From the NCBI RefSeq assembly GCF_002313155.2, contig NZ_NWFK02000001.1, forward strand, positions 186,001-250,000: 64,000 nucleotides of DNA, given 5' to 3'. A model generated the notes under the pieces. That model worked only from the letters and a program-made list of their open reading frames with translations. It made no database searches and was not told where the DNA came from. Shown here piece after piece: positions 46,589-56,467 of this stretch. The DNA is from Psychrobacter sp. FDAARGOS_221 (GTDB lineage Bacteria > Pseudomonadota > Gammaproteobacteria > Pseudomonadales > Moraxellaceae). How positions within the stretch are numbered: position 1 is the stretch's first letter; every line of letters begins with the position of its first letter. Made by a program: the position numbers and the translations under genes.

Positions 46589-48877
46589 TTAGAAATGACC
46601 AAATGGCGTGAGTGCATCTTGTTTATTTAAAAAGACATCATGCTCAGGTTGAGGCTCCTCAGGGGCTGCGTCGTCGACAATCTCAGGCAGCTTAGTCTTT
46701 TTACTGTCATCTTTTAGCACATAAGCCCAAGCCTGTTTGCGACCAGACGCATCATACTCCCAATACACACCTTGAACTTCAGGCTCGAAACCAGGTAATG
46801 AATTCACGCCTTCTTCTAAGGCCAAGAAATAGTCAAGGACAGCGCCGCCCCAAATTTCGCCAGGTACGATACAAAACACCCCTGGCGGATAAGGTAGGGC
46901 GCCTTCCATAGCGATACGACCTTCAATATGAGATAAAGGTACCAATTCAATATCGTTACGAACAAAGGCATTGTGCGCATCAAAGGCACGCATTGCAAAC
47001 TTAGGTCGGTGCTCACGCTTGAACATTTGCTGCTGCAATAAGTTTAGTTTATATTTGGCATAAAAGTCATGCAGCTTTTGGCACAGCTCATTAATACCCA
47101 ATTTGCGATACTGAGGATACGAGCGCGCCAATGATGGTAATACCTCGCTAACAGGGCTATTCGATTTAATATGAGCTTCAAAGCGCACAATACGCGCTAC
47201 CAAATGCTGGAACTTAGCTAAGGTCTCAGCAGGTGTTAATAAGAACAAGATTGAGTTTAAATCTGCCTTTTCAGGTATCACCGAGCTTTCACGCAAATAG
47301 TGAGCGAGAAGCGGGGCAGGCACACCGGTTTCTTCATACTCTCCTGTGTCCATATTGATACCAGGCGTGGTCAATAATAGCTTACACGGATCGATAAAGT
47401 ATTGCTTATCAGCATACTCTGTAAAGTCGTGCCAGCGTTCGCCCGCTTTAAACTCAAAGAAGCGAATATCATTGGCAATTTGCTCCGTATCGTAATCTTG
47501 CCAAGGCTTACCATCAATGGTTGGCGGTACAAAAGGTTTGATTAAGGTACAGGTATCAAGCAGCATCTTACGCGCTTCAATGCCGCCAACCACGCATTCA
47601 TGCCACATGCGTTGACCTGCTTTGCCCTTGTGCATCTGAGCGTTGACATCCAATGACGCAAATAGAGGGTAGAAAGGACTAGTTGATACATGCATCATAA
47701 ATGCATTGTTAAAGCGCTTGTGGTTCACATAACGCGATTGACCACTAATGTGATTGTCTTTTTTATGGATTTGTGACGCTTGTGAGAAACCAGACTGCTG
47801 TTTATGTACAGATTGGGTAACAATAATACCTGGATCATCTGGTGTTAAATCTAACAGCAGCGGTGAACAATCACGCATCATAGGGATAAATTGCTCATAA
47901 CCGACCCAAGCGCTGTCAAACAAAATATAATCACATAAATGACCAATCTTATCGATTACTTGGCGGGCGTTATAAATGGTACCGTCATACGTACCTAGCT
48001 GAATAACAGCGAGGCGGAAAGGTCGCTTTTCATCGGCGCGCTCTGGGGCAACCTCACGGATACGCTCACGAATCTCATCTTCATTAAAGCAATGAGCTGC
48101 AATACCGCCAATTAAGCCATAAGCGTTGCGGTCAGTCTCTAAATACACTGCCGTTCCGCCGCTCATAGATAGAGCGCCTTGATAGACTGACTTATGGTTA
48201 TTGCGATCAAATAATACTAAGTCGTTATGGGCAACCAGCGCACCAATAGCTATCTTGTTCGATGATGATGTGCCATTTAAAACAAAATACGTTTTGTCAG
48301 CATTAAACACTTTGGCCGCATGCGCTTGCGCCTGATAAGCTGGTCCTTCGTGTATTAATAAATCACCTAGGCCAACATCAGCGTTACACGAATCTGAGCG
48401 GAATAAGTTCTCACCAAAGTACATAAAGAAGCGACGCCCTGATGGATGGCGACGGAAAAACTGCCCGCCTTGGTGACCTGGGCAATCAAATGCGGCATTA
48501 CCATAATCGGTATATTCACGCAGTGCTTGGAAGAAAGGAGGGTCTAAGGTGTCGATATAATGTGCAGCAGCGGCATTGACTAGCTGGCCGTTATAGTGTT
48601 TTTGATCATCGGCAAGCTCAAGCACCCCATACACATGAGGTAACCATTCGTCAGGCACACTGTCACCGTATTTAATGGCCACAAAAATGGGAATCGAAAA
48701 TCCCAAATCTTCAATCTCAGCATGAGCGAAAGGCAGGTCAGCCATCGTAACCACAATGGCTGCGATATTGGTAAAGTCAGTTGCGTTGATATCTGAGAAC
48801 CGGTAATTGCAGTTTAGTGCATATTCAATACCTTCACTGACGGCTACCTTCATAATTTGTTCTTTAGTGGTGTTCAT
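46589..48877 (-). CDS. speC: Ornithine/lysine/arginine decarboxylase (probable ornithine)
   Basis: A 762-residue PLP enzyme of the prokaryotic Orn/Lys/Arg decarboxylase class. An N-terminal wing domain (to about 110) precedes the PLP-binding core: FDCPGHQGGQFFRRHP, NGTSSSNKIAIGALV, ILFDSAWVGYEQF and the Schiff-base lysine in QSVHKQQSGFSQASQIHKKD. It is larger than E. coli SpeC (711) but of the same kind. Ornithine is the most likely substrate, giving putrescine, by overall similarity and not by a diagnostic residue. It stands alone with its own terminator; promoter in the 489-bp gap upstream. Confidence 0.85.
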   Translation of the reverse strand: MNTTKEQIMKVAVSEGIEYALNCNYRFSDINATDFTNIAAIVVTMADLPFAHAEIEDLGFSIPIFVAIKYGDSVPDEWLPHVYGVLELADDQKHYNGQLVNAAAAHYIDTLDPPFFQALREYTDYGNAAFDCPGHQGGQFFRRHPSGRRFFMYFGENLFRSDSCNADVGLGDLLIHEGPAYQAQAHAAKVFNADKTYFVLNGTSSSNKIAIGALVAHNDLVLFDRNNHKSVYQGALSMSGGTAVYLETDRNAYGLIGGIAAHCFNEDEIRERIREVAPERADEKRPFRLAVIQLGTYDGTIYNARQVIDKIGHLCDYILFDSAWVGYEQFIPMMRDCSPLLLDLTPDDPGIIVTQSVHKQQSGFSQASQIHKKDNHISGQSRYVNHKRFNNAFMMHVSTSPFYPLFASLDVNAQMHKGKAGQRMWHECVVGGIEARKMLLDTCTLIKPFVPPTIDGKPWQDYDTEQIANDIRFFEFKAGERWHDFTEYADKQYFIDPCKLLLTTPGINMDTGEYEETGVPAPLLAHYLRESSVIPEKADLNSILFLLTPAETLAKFQHLVARIVRFEAHIKSNSPVSEVLPSLARSYPQYRKLGINELCQKLHDFYAKYKLNLLQQQMFKREHRPKFAMRAFDAHNAFVRNDIELVPLSHIEGRIAMEGALPYPPGVFCIVPGEIWGGAVLDYFLALEEGVNSLPGFEPEVQGVYWEYDASGRKQAWAYVLKDDSKKTKLPEIVDDAAPEEPQPEHDVFLNKQDALTPFGHF

Positions 48878-49226
48878 AGATATTCAATCCAAGTTGTTCA
48901 AAGTATTAATAAAGTACACTAATTATTCAAAGTTTTTTTTTGTTCTCAGTTGAGTTTTTAGGTGCTTATGAGTCTTTAGGTGCTTTAGTTATCGAGTATT
49001 CCACGCTTGTTATATGACGCATCATAGCATTCGCGTGCTGCTGTATGATGCCATAGCCTGGCCATTTAGTAAAAACAAATGTTGATTATTTAATAAACCA
49101 TATTTTGAGTAAAATAAATATCAGTTTAATGGTCTAAAAAGTTGGCTGCAGCAAGGGTTTAGCGTCTTTATACTGACGCATTTTTATTGTTGATGTAGAA
49201 CTAACATAATCTAATAGAATTCTGAC

Positions 49227-49305
49227 CTAACAGTAATATGGCGTATTGCTTTATCAAGCTGCAAGTTTAATCCGTCAATTACTGTTAGCCTAGTTTTGCT
49301 ATAAT
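49227..49305. promoter_or_regulatory. Promoter with flanking 11-bp inverted repeat (DUF819 gene)
   Basis: CTAACAGTAAT at 49227-49237 and ATTACTGTTAG at 49278-49288 are perfect 11-bp arms 40 bp apart. The right arm ends 11 bp before TATAAT (49300-49305), which would be the -10 of the gene at 49367. Looks like paired operator sites, or a cruciform; inference only. The rest of 48878-49226 is AT-rich with nothing I recognise beyond a weak hairpin (49162-49179). Confidence 0.4.
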
Positions 49306-49366
49306 CTAACTATTTTTTAGTCCATAGCTTGCCTGCAGGTTAAGCCTATCATGCTGGAGTCAGCAG

Positions 49367-50617
49367 ATGTTAAATGAGTCATCCTTTACAGGCATTGAAA
49401 GCCTACCACTTGCATTTGGTGTCATTATGGCCATCATTGGCCTGGTATTTTATACCCAAGGATTACCAGGGAAATTTTGGCGGCGTTTTTATGCGGTACT
49501 GCCCGGCATTGTACTGTGCTGTTTTGTGCCAGCGATTTTAAACAGTTTGGGCGTATTTGCTGATGGCATAGGCTCACAAATATACGGGTTTACCGCCACT
49601 TATTTATTACCTGCCAGCTTACTGTTAATGACCCTATCAATGGATGTACCCAAAATATTGGGTTTGGGATGGAAGGCAGTGGCCATGTTCTTTGCTGCCA
49701 GTGTTGCGATTGTCATCAGTGGCCCAATAAGTTTGGGTATCGCTAAATGGGTATCGCCAGGCATGTTTGTCGATGACACCTTATGGCGTGGATTTTCTGC
49801 AGTGGCGGGTAGCTGGATTGGCGGAGCAGCCAACCAAGCAGCGATGAAAGAGTTGTTTGGCGTCAGCGATGATTTATTTGGCATGATGATTTTGGTAGAT
49901 ACGACCAACGCCTCACTATGGCTACTAGCCATACTACTGATGGCCAAACACAGCGCAAAAATTGATAAATGGCTAAAAGCAGATAACAATAGCATCGAAA
50001 AAGTAGTGGCTGCGGTTGAAAACTATGAGCGTGATAATGCGCGACCAGGTAGCCTTAATGATTTGATGGTTATGTTTGGTTTATGCTTTGCGATGGTCGG
50101 TGTGGCGCACTTTGTGGGCGGGCAAATAGCCAATTATTTCGCTCCTTATAGCTGGGCCGTTCAATATAGCTTTGCCAGCTCGTTTTTTTGGATGGTGGTG
50201 ATTATCACCTTAATTGGCGTAGGCTTTTCTTTTACCAAAATACGCCGTTTGGACCATATCGGTGCCTCTAAAATTGGTACGGTGTTTATCTTTGTATTGA
50301 TTGCTGCCATCGGGATGCAAATTAATCTAAATGGTTTGGTATCACAGTGGCGCTTATTGTTGATTGGCTTATTATGGATGTCGATCCATGTGGCAATTAT
50401 CTTTATGGTCGCGCGGTTGATACGGGCACCATTTTTCTTCCTAGCGGTAGGATCTAACGCCAATACCGGCGGCGCATCGTCAGCCCCAATTGTGGCTACC
50501 GCCTTTCATCCGTCATTGGCACCGGTCGGTGTGTTTTTAGGTATTCTAGGTTATGCCGTTGGTACAGTTGGCGGTTATGTTAGCACCCAACTTATGCGCT
50601 TAGTAGTGGGTGGGTAA
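49367..50617 (+). CDS. DUF819 family membrane protein
   Basis: A 416-residue membrane protein, about 11 helices, of the DUF819 (YjcL-like) family. Recognisable stretches: FSAVAGSWIGGAANQAAMKELFGVSDDLFG, LVDTTNASLWLLAILL in parts, FFLAVGSNANTGGASSAPIVATAFHP and GYAVGTVGGY. The family is proposed to transport small solutes but this is unproven; it resembles sodium-solute carriers. It is followed 51 bp later by an MtfA-like gene, likely as one unit. Confidence 0.85.
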   Translation: MLNESSFTGIESLPLAFGVIMAIIGLVFYTQGLPGKFWRRFYAVLPGIVLCCFVPAILNSLGVFADGIGSQIYGFTATYLLPASLLLMTLSMDVPKILGLGWKAVAMFFAASVAIVISGPISLGIAKWVSPGMFVDDTLWRGFSAVAGSWIGGAANQAAMKELFGVSDDLFGMMILVDTTNASLWLLAILLMAKHSAKIDKWLKADNNSIEKVVAAVENYERDNARPGSLNDLMVMFGLCFAMVGVAHFVGGQIANYFAPYSWAVQYSFASSFFWMVVIITLIGVGFSFTKIRRLDHIGASKIGTVFIFVLIAAIGMQINLNGLVSQWRLLLIGLLWMSIHVAIIFMVARLIRAPFFFLAVGSNANTGGASSAPIVATAFHPSLAPVGVFLGILGYAVGTVGGYVSTQLMRLVVGG

Positions 50618-50668
50618 GCATTAAATAAGTCAGCTCAAATAGCGTTTAAACAAAAGGATGTGTCTCTT

Positions 50669-51415
50669 ATGTTCGGTATCATCAAAGATTGGCGTGAACA
50701 GTGGATTGTTGACCATAGCCCCTATACGGATGAACAGTGGCGACGCATCGCGGCCAAAATAGACATCCTTGATCGACTTAACGACCAAGAGCTAACCAGA
50801 CTGATTCATTTAGCGATATTGTTTTTGCATGATAAGTCTATCAATGGGGTACAGGGCTTTGAAGTGACTGATGCTATGAAGCAGTCGATTGCATTACAAG
50901 CCTGCCTGCCCATTTTAAATCTAGGATTAGACTGGTATAAAGGCTGGAGTTCGGTATTAATTTATCCAAGCAGTTATATCAGTGAGACCACAGCCACAGA
51001 TGAGGTTGGCGTGGTCCATACTGGTTATCAACACCGCAGCGGTGAAGCGTGGCTGCATGGGCCGGTTATTTTATCTTGGGATGATGTCAAAGATGCGGGG
51101 AGGCGTGATGGCCATAATGTGGTGATTCATGAGTTTGTACATAAGCTAGACATGTTAAATGGGCGTGCTAATGGCTTTCCTCCGATACAGTCGGCTGTTG
51201 ATCGTGAGCGATGGACGAAGATAATGGAGCAAGGCTTTGCTGAATTTCAATATAGTGCCAAGGCGGGTATTGATGATTATGGCGCAACCAGTCCTGCTGA
51301 ATTTTTTGCGGTATTAAGCGAAGTGTTTTTTGAAAGGCCTCAGGATTTAATTGATGCGTATCCTGATATCTATCAGCTGATGGTTGAGTTTTTTCAGCAA
51401 CAGCCATTGTCCTAA
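50669..51415 (+). CDS. mtfA: MtfA-like zinc peptidase (M90)
   Basis: A 248-residue cytosolic metallopeptidase. The start is ATG 50669; the GTG at 50660 sits too near the AAAGGA site. The zinc signature HEFVHKLDMLNG (HExxH at about 158-162) and the third ligand region PAEFFAVLSEVFFERP are present. E. coli MtfA interacts with the Mlc repressor; whether this applies here is unknown. Length and motif order match the family. Confidence 0.88.
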   Translation: MFGIIKDWREQWIVDHSPYTDEQWRRIAAKIDILDRLNDQELTRLIHLAILFLHDKSINGVQGFEVTDAMKQSIALQACLPILNLGLDWYKGWSSVLIYPSSYISETTATDEVGVVHTGYQHRSGEAWLHGPVILSWDDVKDAGRRDGHNVVIHEFVHKLDMLNGRANGFPPIQSAVDRERWTKIMEQGFAEFQYSAKAGIDDYGATSPAEFFAVLSEVFFERPQDLIDAYPDIYQLMVEFFQQQPLS

Positions 51416-51502
51416 TGGTCACATCTGCTGATATAGCTTGTATGATTTAGCTAGTGGGATTTAACTAGTTACAGTTACAACAGTCACTCTCGATAAGCTC
51501 GG

Positions 51503-52396
51503 CTACTCTCGATAAGGCCGGCCATTATAAAGCACGGTATCGGCAATTTTCTGCGCATAGCTTTCAACACTGACACTCAAGCCCGATTGCATTGAGCTTT
51601 GTTTATCCTTATTTTTCGCTGTTAAACCAGACGCTTGTGGCGTCTCAAAACTATCCCATTGCTTATAAATTGGATCAAGCCCGTATTCACATACTTGCGG
51701 CATCTCTACCCAGTAAGCATCAGGATGGTGCTCGGTGAGATAGTGCTGCAAAAAGCGGCGGGTATGCTTAGCAATTTTAGTGCCCGTATCATGCTCATCA
51801 AAGGCCAGCTTATATTGCTCTTCATCCTCTAAGGTCTGCTCAGTAAATTCAACCGACACATCATGCCATTGATTATAAATCATAGCGTGTAGCGACAAGC
51901 CTCGCTGTGTTAACGCATCTATTACCAACAACGTCTGATCAATGCTTTCTGGCTGCCCAGATGTGACCACAATCACCGGATGCCCTTGTGAGGCCATATA
52001 ATCTATAGTCAGTACAGACTCATTCAAAGGCGACATAATTCCGCCTTCAATCTCTAACAGCACCAGTTCATGTTGCAGCTGCAATTGCTTGGTAGCAACG
52101 GCCAATCTTCTTGGATGGATACTGACATCTTGCAAATTTGACGCTAAATATGGAGAAGCAGGGAAGGGGAACACAAAAGGGCAGCTTTCAGATACCTTAT
52201 CGACCAGTTGCAATGGCATTTGCATCATTCTTCGGTGTACTCTGATATCAGTTGCCACATCTTCATCACAGCCGGTTTGCACCAGCTTTTGAGTAATGAC
52301 ATTAACCCCATGCTCGAACAGCATTTTACCAAGATAGCCTGTTGCATAGGTTTTACCAATATGGGGACCGGCGCCAGTAATAAAAAATACGCTCAT
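51503..52396 (-). CDS. Divergent dethiobiotin synthetase paralogue (BioD2)
   Basis: A 297-residue BioD-like P-loop protein. It is a paralogue of the canonical BioD at 53834 (QKLVQTGC, FPASPYLAS, LTIDYMASQG shared). In the canonical copy the loop reads GIDTDIGKT; here it is GAGPHIGKT, losing the DT pair that helps position Mg and substrate. EGAGG is EIEGG here. A low-complexity Lys/Gln/Ser tail extends the C-terminus. Either a decayed bioD or a paralogue with changed substrate. It lies close to the bioA-bioD operon on the same strand, separated from it by two genes. Confidence 0.75.
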   Translation of the reverse strand: MSVFFITGAGPHIGKTYATGYLGKMLFEHGVNVITQKLVQTGCDEDVATDIRVHRRMMQMPLQLVDKVSESCPFVFPFPASPYLASNLQDVSIHPRRLAVATKQLQLQHELVLLEIEGGIMSPLNESVLTIDYMASQGHPVIVVTSGQPESIDQTLLVIDALTQRGLSLHAMIYNQWHDVSVEFTEQTLEDEEQYKLAFDEHDTGTKIAKHTRRFLQHYLTEHHPDAYWVEMPQVCEYGLDPIYKQWDSFETPQASGLTAKNKDKQSSMQSGLSVSVESYAQKIADTVLYNGRPYRE

Positions 52397-52428
52397 ATTT
52401 TATTCTGCTTTATATAATATATTAGTGA

Positions 52429-52878
52429 TTAGCTTTGGAGTTCAAACAGCCTATCTAGAAATTTATTTTTATTAACTGAGCCATCTTTATTAAGACAGGA
52501 TTTGTCCACGAAAAGATAATGTGTCCAATTTGGATCTGGCGATAAGCGGTTAAGCTCGCTGACAATTTCGACTTCATTCATATTAGTAAAGTCTTTATTA
52601 ATCAGTGCGTTGGCAAGTTCTATTATTAGCTCATTTCTTATATATTCTTCTGAATTTAAGTAAGCAAAGACTTTGTCAAAAAATTTATCATAATTAATAG
52701 ACCCATTATCGTTTAAATAGTCGTCACTCCAAAATATATACTCGCTCCATTTTGGGTCTGGTAATAAAGTATCTAACTCATTACATATTGCAACTTCTCT
52801 AACTTCAGACGCCTTTCCACTTAATAATTCGTCAAGCAATTTAACAGCCTTTGGGTTGACCATACTATTATAACTCAT
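52429..52878 (-). CDS. Hypothetical protein with two internal repeats
   Basis: A 149-residue soluble protein built from two ~65-residue repeats. The halves align: LLDELLSGKASEVREVAICNELDTLLPDPKWSEYIFW... and LANALINKDFTNMNEVEIVSELNRLSPDPNWTHYLFV..., each with an (L/P)DPxW(S/T)xY(I/L)F core and an NGSxN...FxD(K/R)x(F) end. I recall similar short proteins among bacteriocin/CDI immunity proteins, but cannot confirm it. AT-rich. Function unknown. Confidence 0.55.
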   Translation of the reverse strand: MSYNSMVNPKAVKLLDELLSGKASEVREVAICNELDTLLPDPKWSEYIFWSDDYLNDNGSINYDKFFDKVFAYLNSEEYIRNELIIELANALINKDFTNMNEVEIVSELNRLSPDPNWTHYLFVDKSCLNKDGSVNKNKFLDRLFELQS

Positions 52879-53077
52879 GGTTTATTCCTGTGTTTTTATA
52901 GTCAATTCTTAGCTCTATAAGGTTAAACTGTATCTTAATATCTTACCTGCAAAGTTATAAATATCTATTAAGACTAATGCTATCAGTTCTGATGCTAACT
53001 AACTGTGAATACTTTAGGATAAGCCGTTACCATACAAACCATTTCTTTATAAACAATTTAATTAACCAAGTTACTCA

Positions 53078-53794
53078 CTAGCTCAATAAAAAGCGAACCC
53101 CAGCATTGGCATGTATATGAGCTGTATCAAATACAGGTATGTGGCTATCATTACTATTAATCAATAAACCTATTTCGGTGCATCCTAGAATAACTCCCTG
53201 AGCTCCTTGCTCCGATAAACTTCTTATGACTTGTATAAAGGCTGTTTTAGACTTTGCATTAATAACGCCTTGGCAAAGCTCATCGTAAATAATGCTATGT
53301 ACAACATTCTGCTGTGTATCATCTGGCACGATGACATCAATACCGGCTTCTATAAAACGGCTTTTATAAAAGTGAGTGGCATTATCTGACGCATCACCCA
53401 TAGTGAATTTGGTACCTAACAGCGCTATTTTGTTCAATCCTTTGGCTTGTATAGCACTAACAGTAGCGTCAGCGATGTGAATCAAAGGTAGACCACTGGC
53501 TTTAATGACATTGTCTGCTAACTTATGCATCGTATTAGTGGCAATTAATAAACCTTCAGCGCCTGCAAGTTTTAAGCGCTTAGCACTGTCTTCCATAACT
53601 TGTGCCATTGCCTCCCAATCACCTTGAGCTTGTAATGCCTCTATATGAGCAAAATCCAGGCTATGCATTAAAATATCTGCTGAATGTTGACCACCTAAAG
53701 ATTCGCGAACACCTTCATTAATAAGCTTGTAGTAAGTTAACGTACTCTCCCAGCTCATACCACCGATGATAGCCAGTGTTCTTTGTTGCTTCAT
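53078..53794 (-). CDS. Aspartate/glutamate racemase family protein (YgeA/RacX-like)
   Basis: A 238-residue Asp/Glu racemase-fold protein. MKQQRTLAIIGGMSWESTLTYY matches the family's opening. One catalytic cysteine is in VILGCTEIGLL (about 197), but at the other site there is Thr (IATNTMHKL) where two-cysteine racemases have Cys; YgeA-type enzymes show a similar variation, so broad-specificity amino acid racemase activity remains possible. It lies in the bio gene cluster between an unknown gene and bioD but reads with them. Confidence 0.8.
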   Translation of the reverse strand: MKQQRTLAIIGGMSWESTLTYYKLINEGVRESLGGQHSADILMHSLDFAHIEALQAQGDWEAMAQVMEDSAKRLKLAGAEGLLIATNTMHKLADNVIKASGLPLIHIADATVSAIQAKGLNKIALLGTKFTMGDASDNATHFYKSRFIEAGIDVIVPDDTQQNVVHSIIYDELCQGVINAKSKTAFIQVIRSLSEQGAQGVILGCTEIGLLINSNDSHIPVFDTAHIHANAGVRFLLS

Positions 53795-53833
53795 AATAAC
53801 CCTTATTGGTAATTTTTATTTTTTAGGACTGCA

Positions 53834-54598
53834 CTATAGCTTAAGTAAACAGCTTACATAACTAGCCAGCGAATACGCATTCTTTTGCTCAGATTCACAT
53901 TGTTCAGCATCAACGTTAAGCTGTGAATTAAAACTAGGCAAATTAACCCAATGCGTATCAGGGTACTCACGTTTTAGATACTTTTGTAGATAATCCTTAG
54001 TACTATCAGTAATCTGCGCATCAGGCTCATAGTCTGAGACTAAACGCTTTTCAGGTTGCCATTCATTATAAATAATCGCATGCAGCGGTAATTGTCGCTG
54101 CTTTAGTGCCTCTATACTTAACAAGGTGTGATTAATACTTCCCAAGCGTCCTGATGTGACCAAGATAACCGGATAACCTTGGCTGGCGACATAATCTATG
54201 GTTAGTAATGAATCATTGAGAGGAACCATAAGCCCGCCAGCACCTTCAAGTAACACGATTTCATATTGGGCTGATAAACGCTTAGTGGCTTGAGTAATCA
54301 CATCTGAATCAATCTTCACACCTTCTATCAGTGATGACAAATGCGGTGATGCGGGCTTGCTAAACACATATGGGCAGGTGAGGCCTTGCTTATCGACTGT
54401 TTGTATTGGTATACCCATCATATCTCGATGACAATTAATATCCTCACTAATACCTTCACAACCGGTTTGAACCAGTTTTTGAGTCATTACTGTGCTTTCA
54501 TTTGACTGGCTATGTTGTAACAATGTTCGAGCTAAGGCGCCGGTCGCATAGGTCTTGCCAATATCGGTATCGATGCCGCTGATAAAATACACACTCAT
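53834..54598 (-). CDS. bioD: Dethiobiotin synthetase
   Basis: A 254-residue ATP-dependent carboxylase that closes the ureido ring of dethiobiotin from DAPA. P-loop GIDTDIGKT (about 8-16) and the carboxylation Lys in TQKLVQTGC, and LLEGAGGLMVPLND, are canonical. A 4-bp overlap (ATGA, 54595-54598) with bioA suggests coupled translation. Last steps need BioB, which is not in this window. Confidence 0.9.
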   Translation of the reverse strand: MSVYFISGIDTDIGKTYATGALARTLLQHSQSNESTVMTQKLVQTGCEGISEDINCHRDMMGIPIQTVDKQGLTCPYVFSKPASPHLSSLIEGVKIDSDVITQATKRLSAQYEIVLLEGAGGLMVPLNDSLLTIDYVASQGYPVILVTSGRLGSINHTLLSIEALKQRQLPLHAIIYNEWQPEKRLVSDYEPDAQITDSTKDYLQKYLKREYPDTHWVNLPSFNSQLNVDAEQCESEQKNAYSLASYVSCLLKL

Positions 54599-55899
54599 TT
54601 TAAATAATCCGTTAATACCTGTTTTAAGCGATCACATAGCAGCAAAAGCTCCTCATCGGTCATGATGATTGGCGGCATGATATATACCAGCTTCCCAAAA
54701 GGTCTAATCCAAACCTTGTGTTTTAACAGTAACTCTTGAAAGCGCGGCATATCAACCGCTTGCTGAAGTTCAATAACGCCAATAGCACCTATCACACGCA
54801 CATCAACGACTGACTTAAGCTCTGATAATGGCTGTAAATACTGCTGTAATTGTGACTCAATATGGCGCGCACGTTTGGGATAATCACCGTCAATAATTAA
54901 CTCAACTGAGGCCAAAGCGACAGAACAGGCTAGGGGGTTACCCATAAAAGTTGGGCCATGCATCAGCGCCGCATAGTCACTATTGGCAATACTCTCAGCC
55001 ACATAGCGTTGACATAAAGTCGCTGCGAAAGTCATATAACCACCGGTTATTGCTTTGCCAACGGTCATAATATCAGGTGATGTTTGCGCGTGTTCACAAG
55101 CAAACATTTTCCCAGTGCGTCCAAAGCCTGTGGCTATCTCATCAGCAATGAGTAATATGTCATATTGATCACACAGCTTTCGTAGTAGCGTTAAATACTC
55201 AGGATTGTAAATACGCATCCCGCCAGCACCTTGAACCACAGGTTCTATTATAAAAGCGGCCATATGATACTGATTTTGTTCAAAAAATTGGGTTAATTGC
55301 TGCTTAATATCAGTGCTTAACGGCGTATTAAAGCCATTTTTAGGCTTGTCAGTGAACAATTGTACTGGTAATTGCTTGCCATAGATACTGTGCATGCCAG
55401 TGACCGGATCACAGATACTCATCGCATGCCAGGTATCACCATAATAACCAGAACGAGTGGTTGCAATTTGATTGCGCTGAGGCTTATTTTGGGATAATTG
55501 ATACTGTAAGGCCATTTTTAGAGCAACTTCAACCGCAATACTGCCGCTGTCTGCATAAAATATCGCATCTAAGCCATTAGGGACGATTGACAGTAGTTTT
55601 TTGCCCAAATCGATGGCAGGTTGATGGGTTAAGCCGCCAAACATGACATGTGCCATATTAGACAGCTGATTGGTGATAGCTGCATTTAGTTTGGGATGGT
55701 TGTAGCCGTGAGTGGCTGCCCACCAAGATGACATGCCATCGATGAGAGCATCGCCAGAGGCAGTATATAAATAGACGCCATCAGCTTTGTCGATCACTAA
55801 GTTAGGATATGCTGGCGGTAAAGTTGCATATGGATGCCATAAATGGTTTTGATCAAAGTTATCGAAGCTATTGTAGTTAATGTCGTTATCTGGGTTCAT
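54595..55899 (-). CDS. bioA: Adenosylmethionine-8-amino-7-oxononanoate transaminase
   Basis: A 434-residue class III aminotransferase (DAPA synthase) using SAM as amino donor. Motifs: HLWHPYATLP at the start, GMSSWWAATHGYNHPKLN in outline, DEIATGFGRTGKMFACEHA, and the PLP Lys region TVGKAITGGYM (Lys about 275). Order bioA-bioD and overlap suggest a transcript. I did not find a clear BirA operator in the long gap upstream. Confidence 0.93.
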   Translation of the reverse strand: MNPDNDINYNSFDNFDQNHLWHPYATLPPAYPNLVIDKADGVYLYTASGDALIDGMSSWWAATHGYNHPKLNAAITNQLSNMAHVMFGGLTHQPAIDLGKKLLSIVPNGLDAIFYADSGSIAVEVALKMALQYQLSQNKPQRNQIATTRSGYYGDTWHAMSICDPVTGMHSIYGKQLPVQLFTDKPKNGFNTPLSTDIKQQLTQFFEQNQYHMAAFIIEPVVQGAGGMRIYNPEYLTLLRKLCDQYDILLIADEIATGFGRTGKMFACEHAQTSPDIMTVGKAITGGYMTFAATLCQRYVAESIANSDYAALMHGPTFMGNPLACSVALASVELIIDGDYPKRARHIESQLQQYLQPLSELKSVVDVRVIGAIGVIELQQAVDMPRFQELLLKHKVWIRPFGKLVYIMPPIIMTDEELLLLCDRLKQVLTDYLK

Positions 55900-56467
55900 A
55901 TTATTATTTAATAGGTTGTTTGAGTTTTAGTTTGAATGATTCATTGACTGACTGACTGTTTAAGTTGTTAGGCTGCAAAATATTTTTGTCGTTTAATTTT
56001 AACTAGCAATGAAAGCCAACATCATGATGACAGTCATTATAAACTAAGCGCTCATTAATAAAGTCAGTTTATCATTGTGATTCAATAGTAATAGGTTTTG
56101 TCGTTAAATATAAGCTTAATCAATTTAGCCAAAACCGGTTGGTTCGTTTTCGCATAATGTATATTATGTTAAATAAGGTCTAATATATAACTCTTAAGCA
56201 AATTGATTTGTAGTAACTGCACGTATTCCTATCCCCTATGGATATTAGCGATATATCTCGCTAGTGATTTATAAAGAGCATTAAAATATAATTTAAATGC
56301 TGCCCAATGTTATGATCGAGTTAGCACCCATAACCATAGTAAGTAGCGATGAATTTTATGGTGTTATGAGGATAATGCCGCACACATGGGTATAATATCA
56401 GTACATTTAATAGCGACCTGCCTAAAAAAGTCAGCCACTATAACAATCAAACAATGCAGAATAAACA
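55900..56467. other. Intergenic region between bioA and PAP2/DSP gene
   Basis: About 570 bp between divergent genes; AT-rich. It contains a 16-bp palindrome-like CATAAT-GTAT-ATTATG (56153-56168) and AAAACCGGTTGGTT nearby (56140s). Both promoters probably lie here. No ORF found, and no BirA-type operator. Confidence 0.35.

Noticed and set aside
55938..55962. GACT tandem (GACTGACTGACT) upstream of bioA
   Set aside because: Three units only; no sign of phase variation or CRISPR-like repeats.
55900..56467. BirA operator before bioA
   Set aside because: No TTGTAAACC-type palindrome found.
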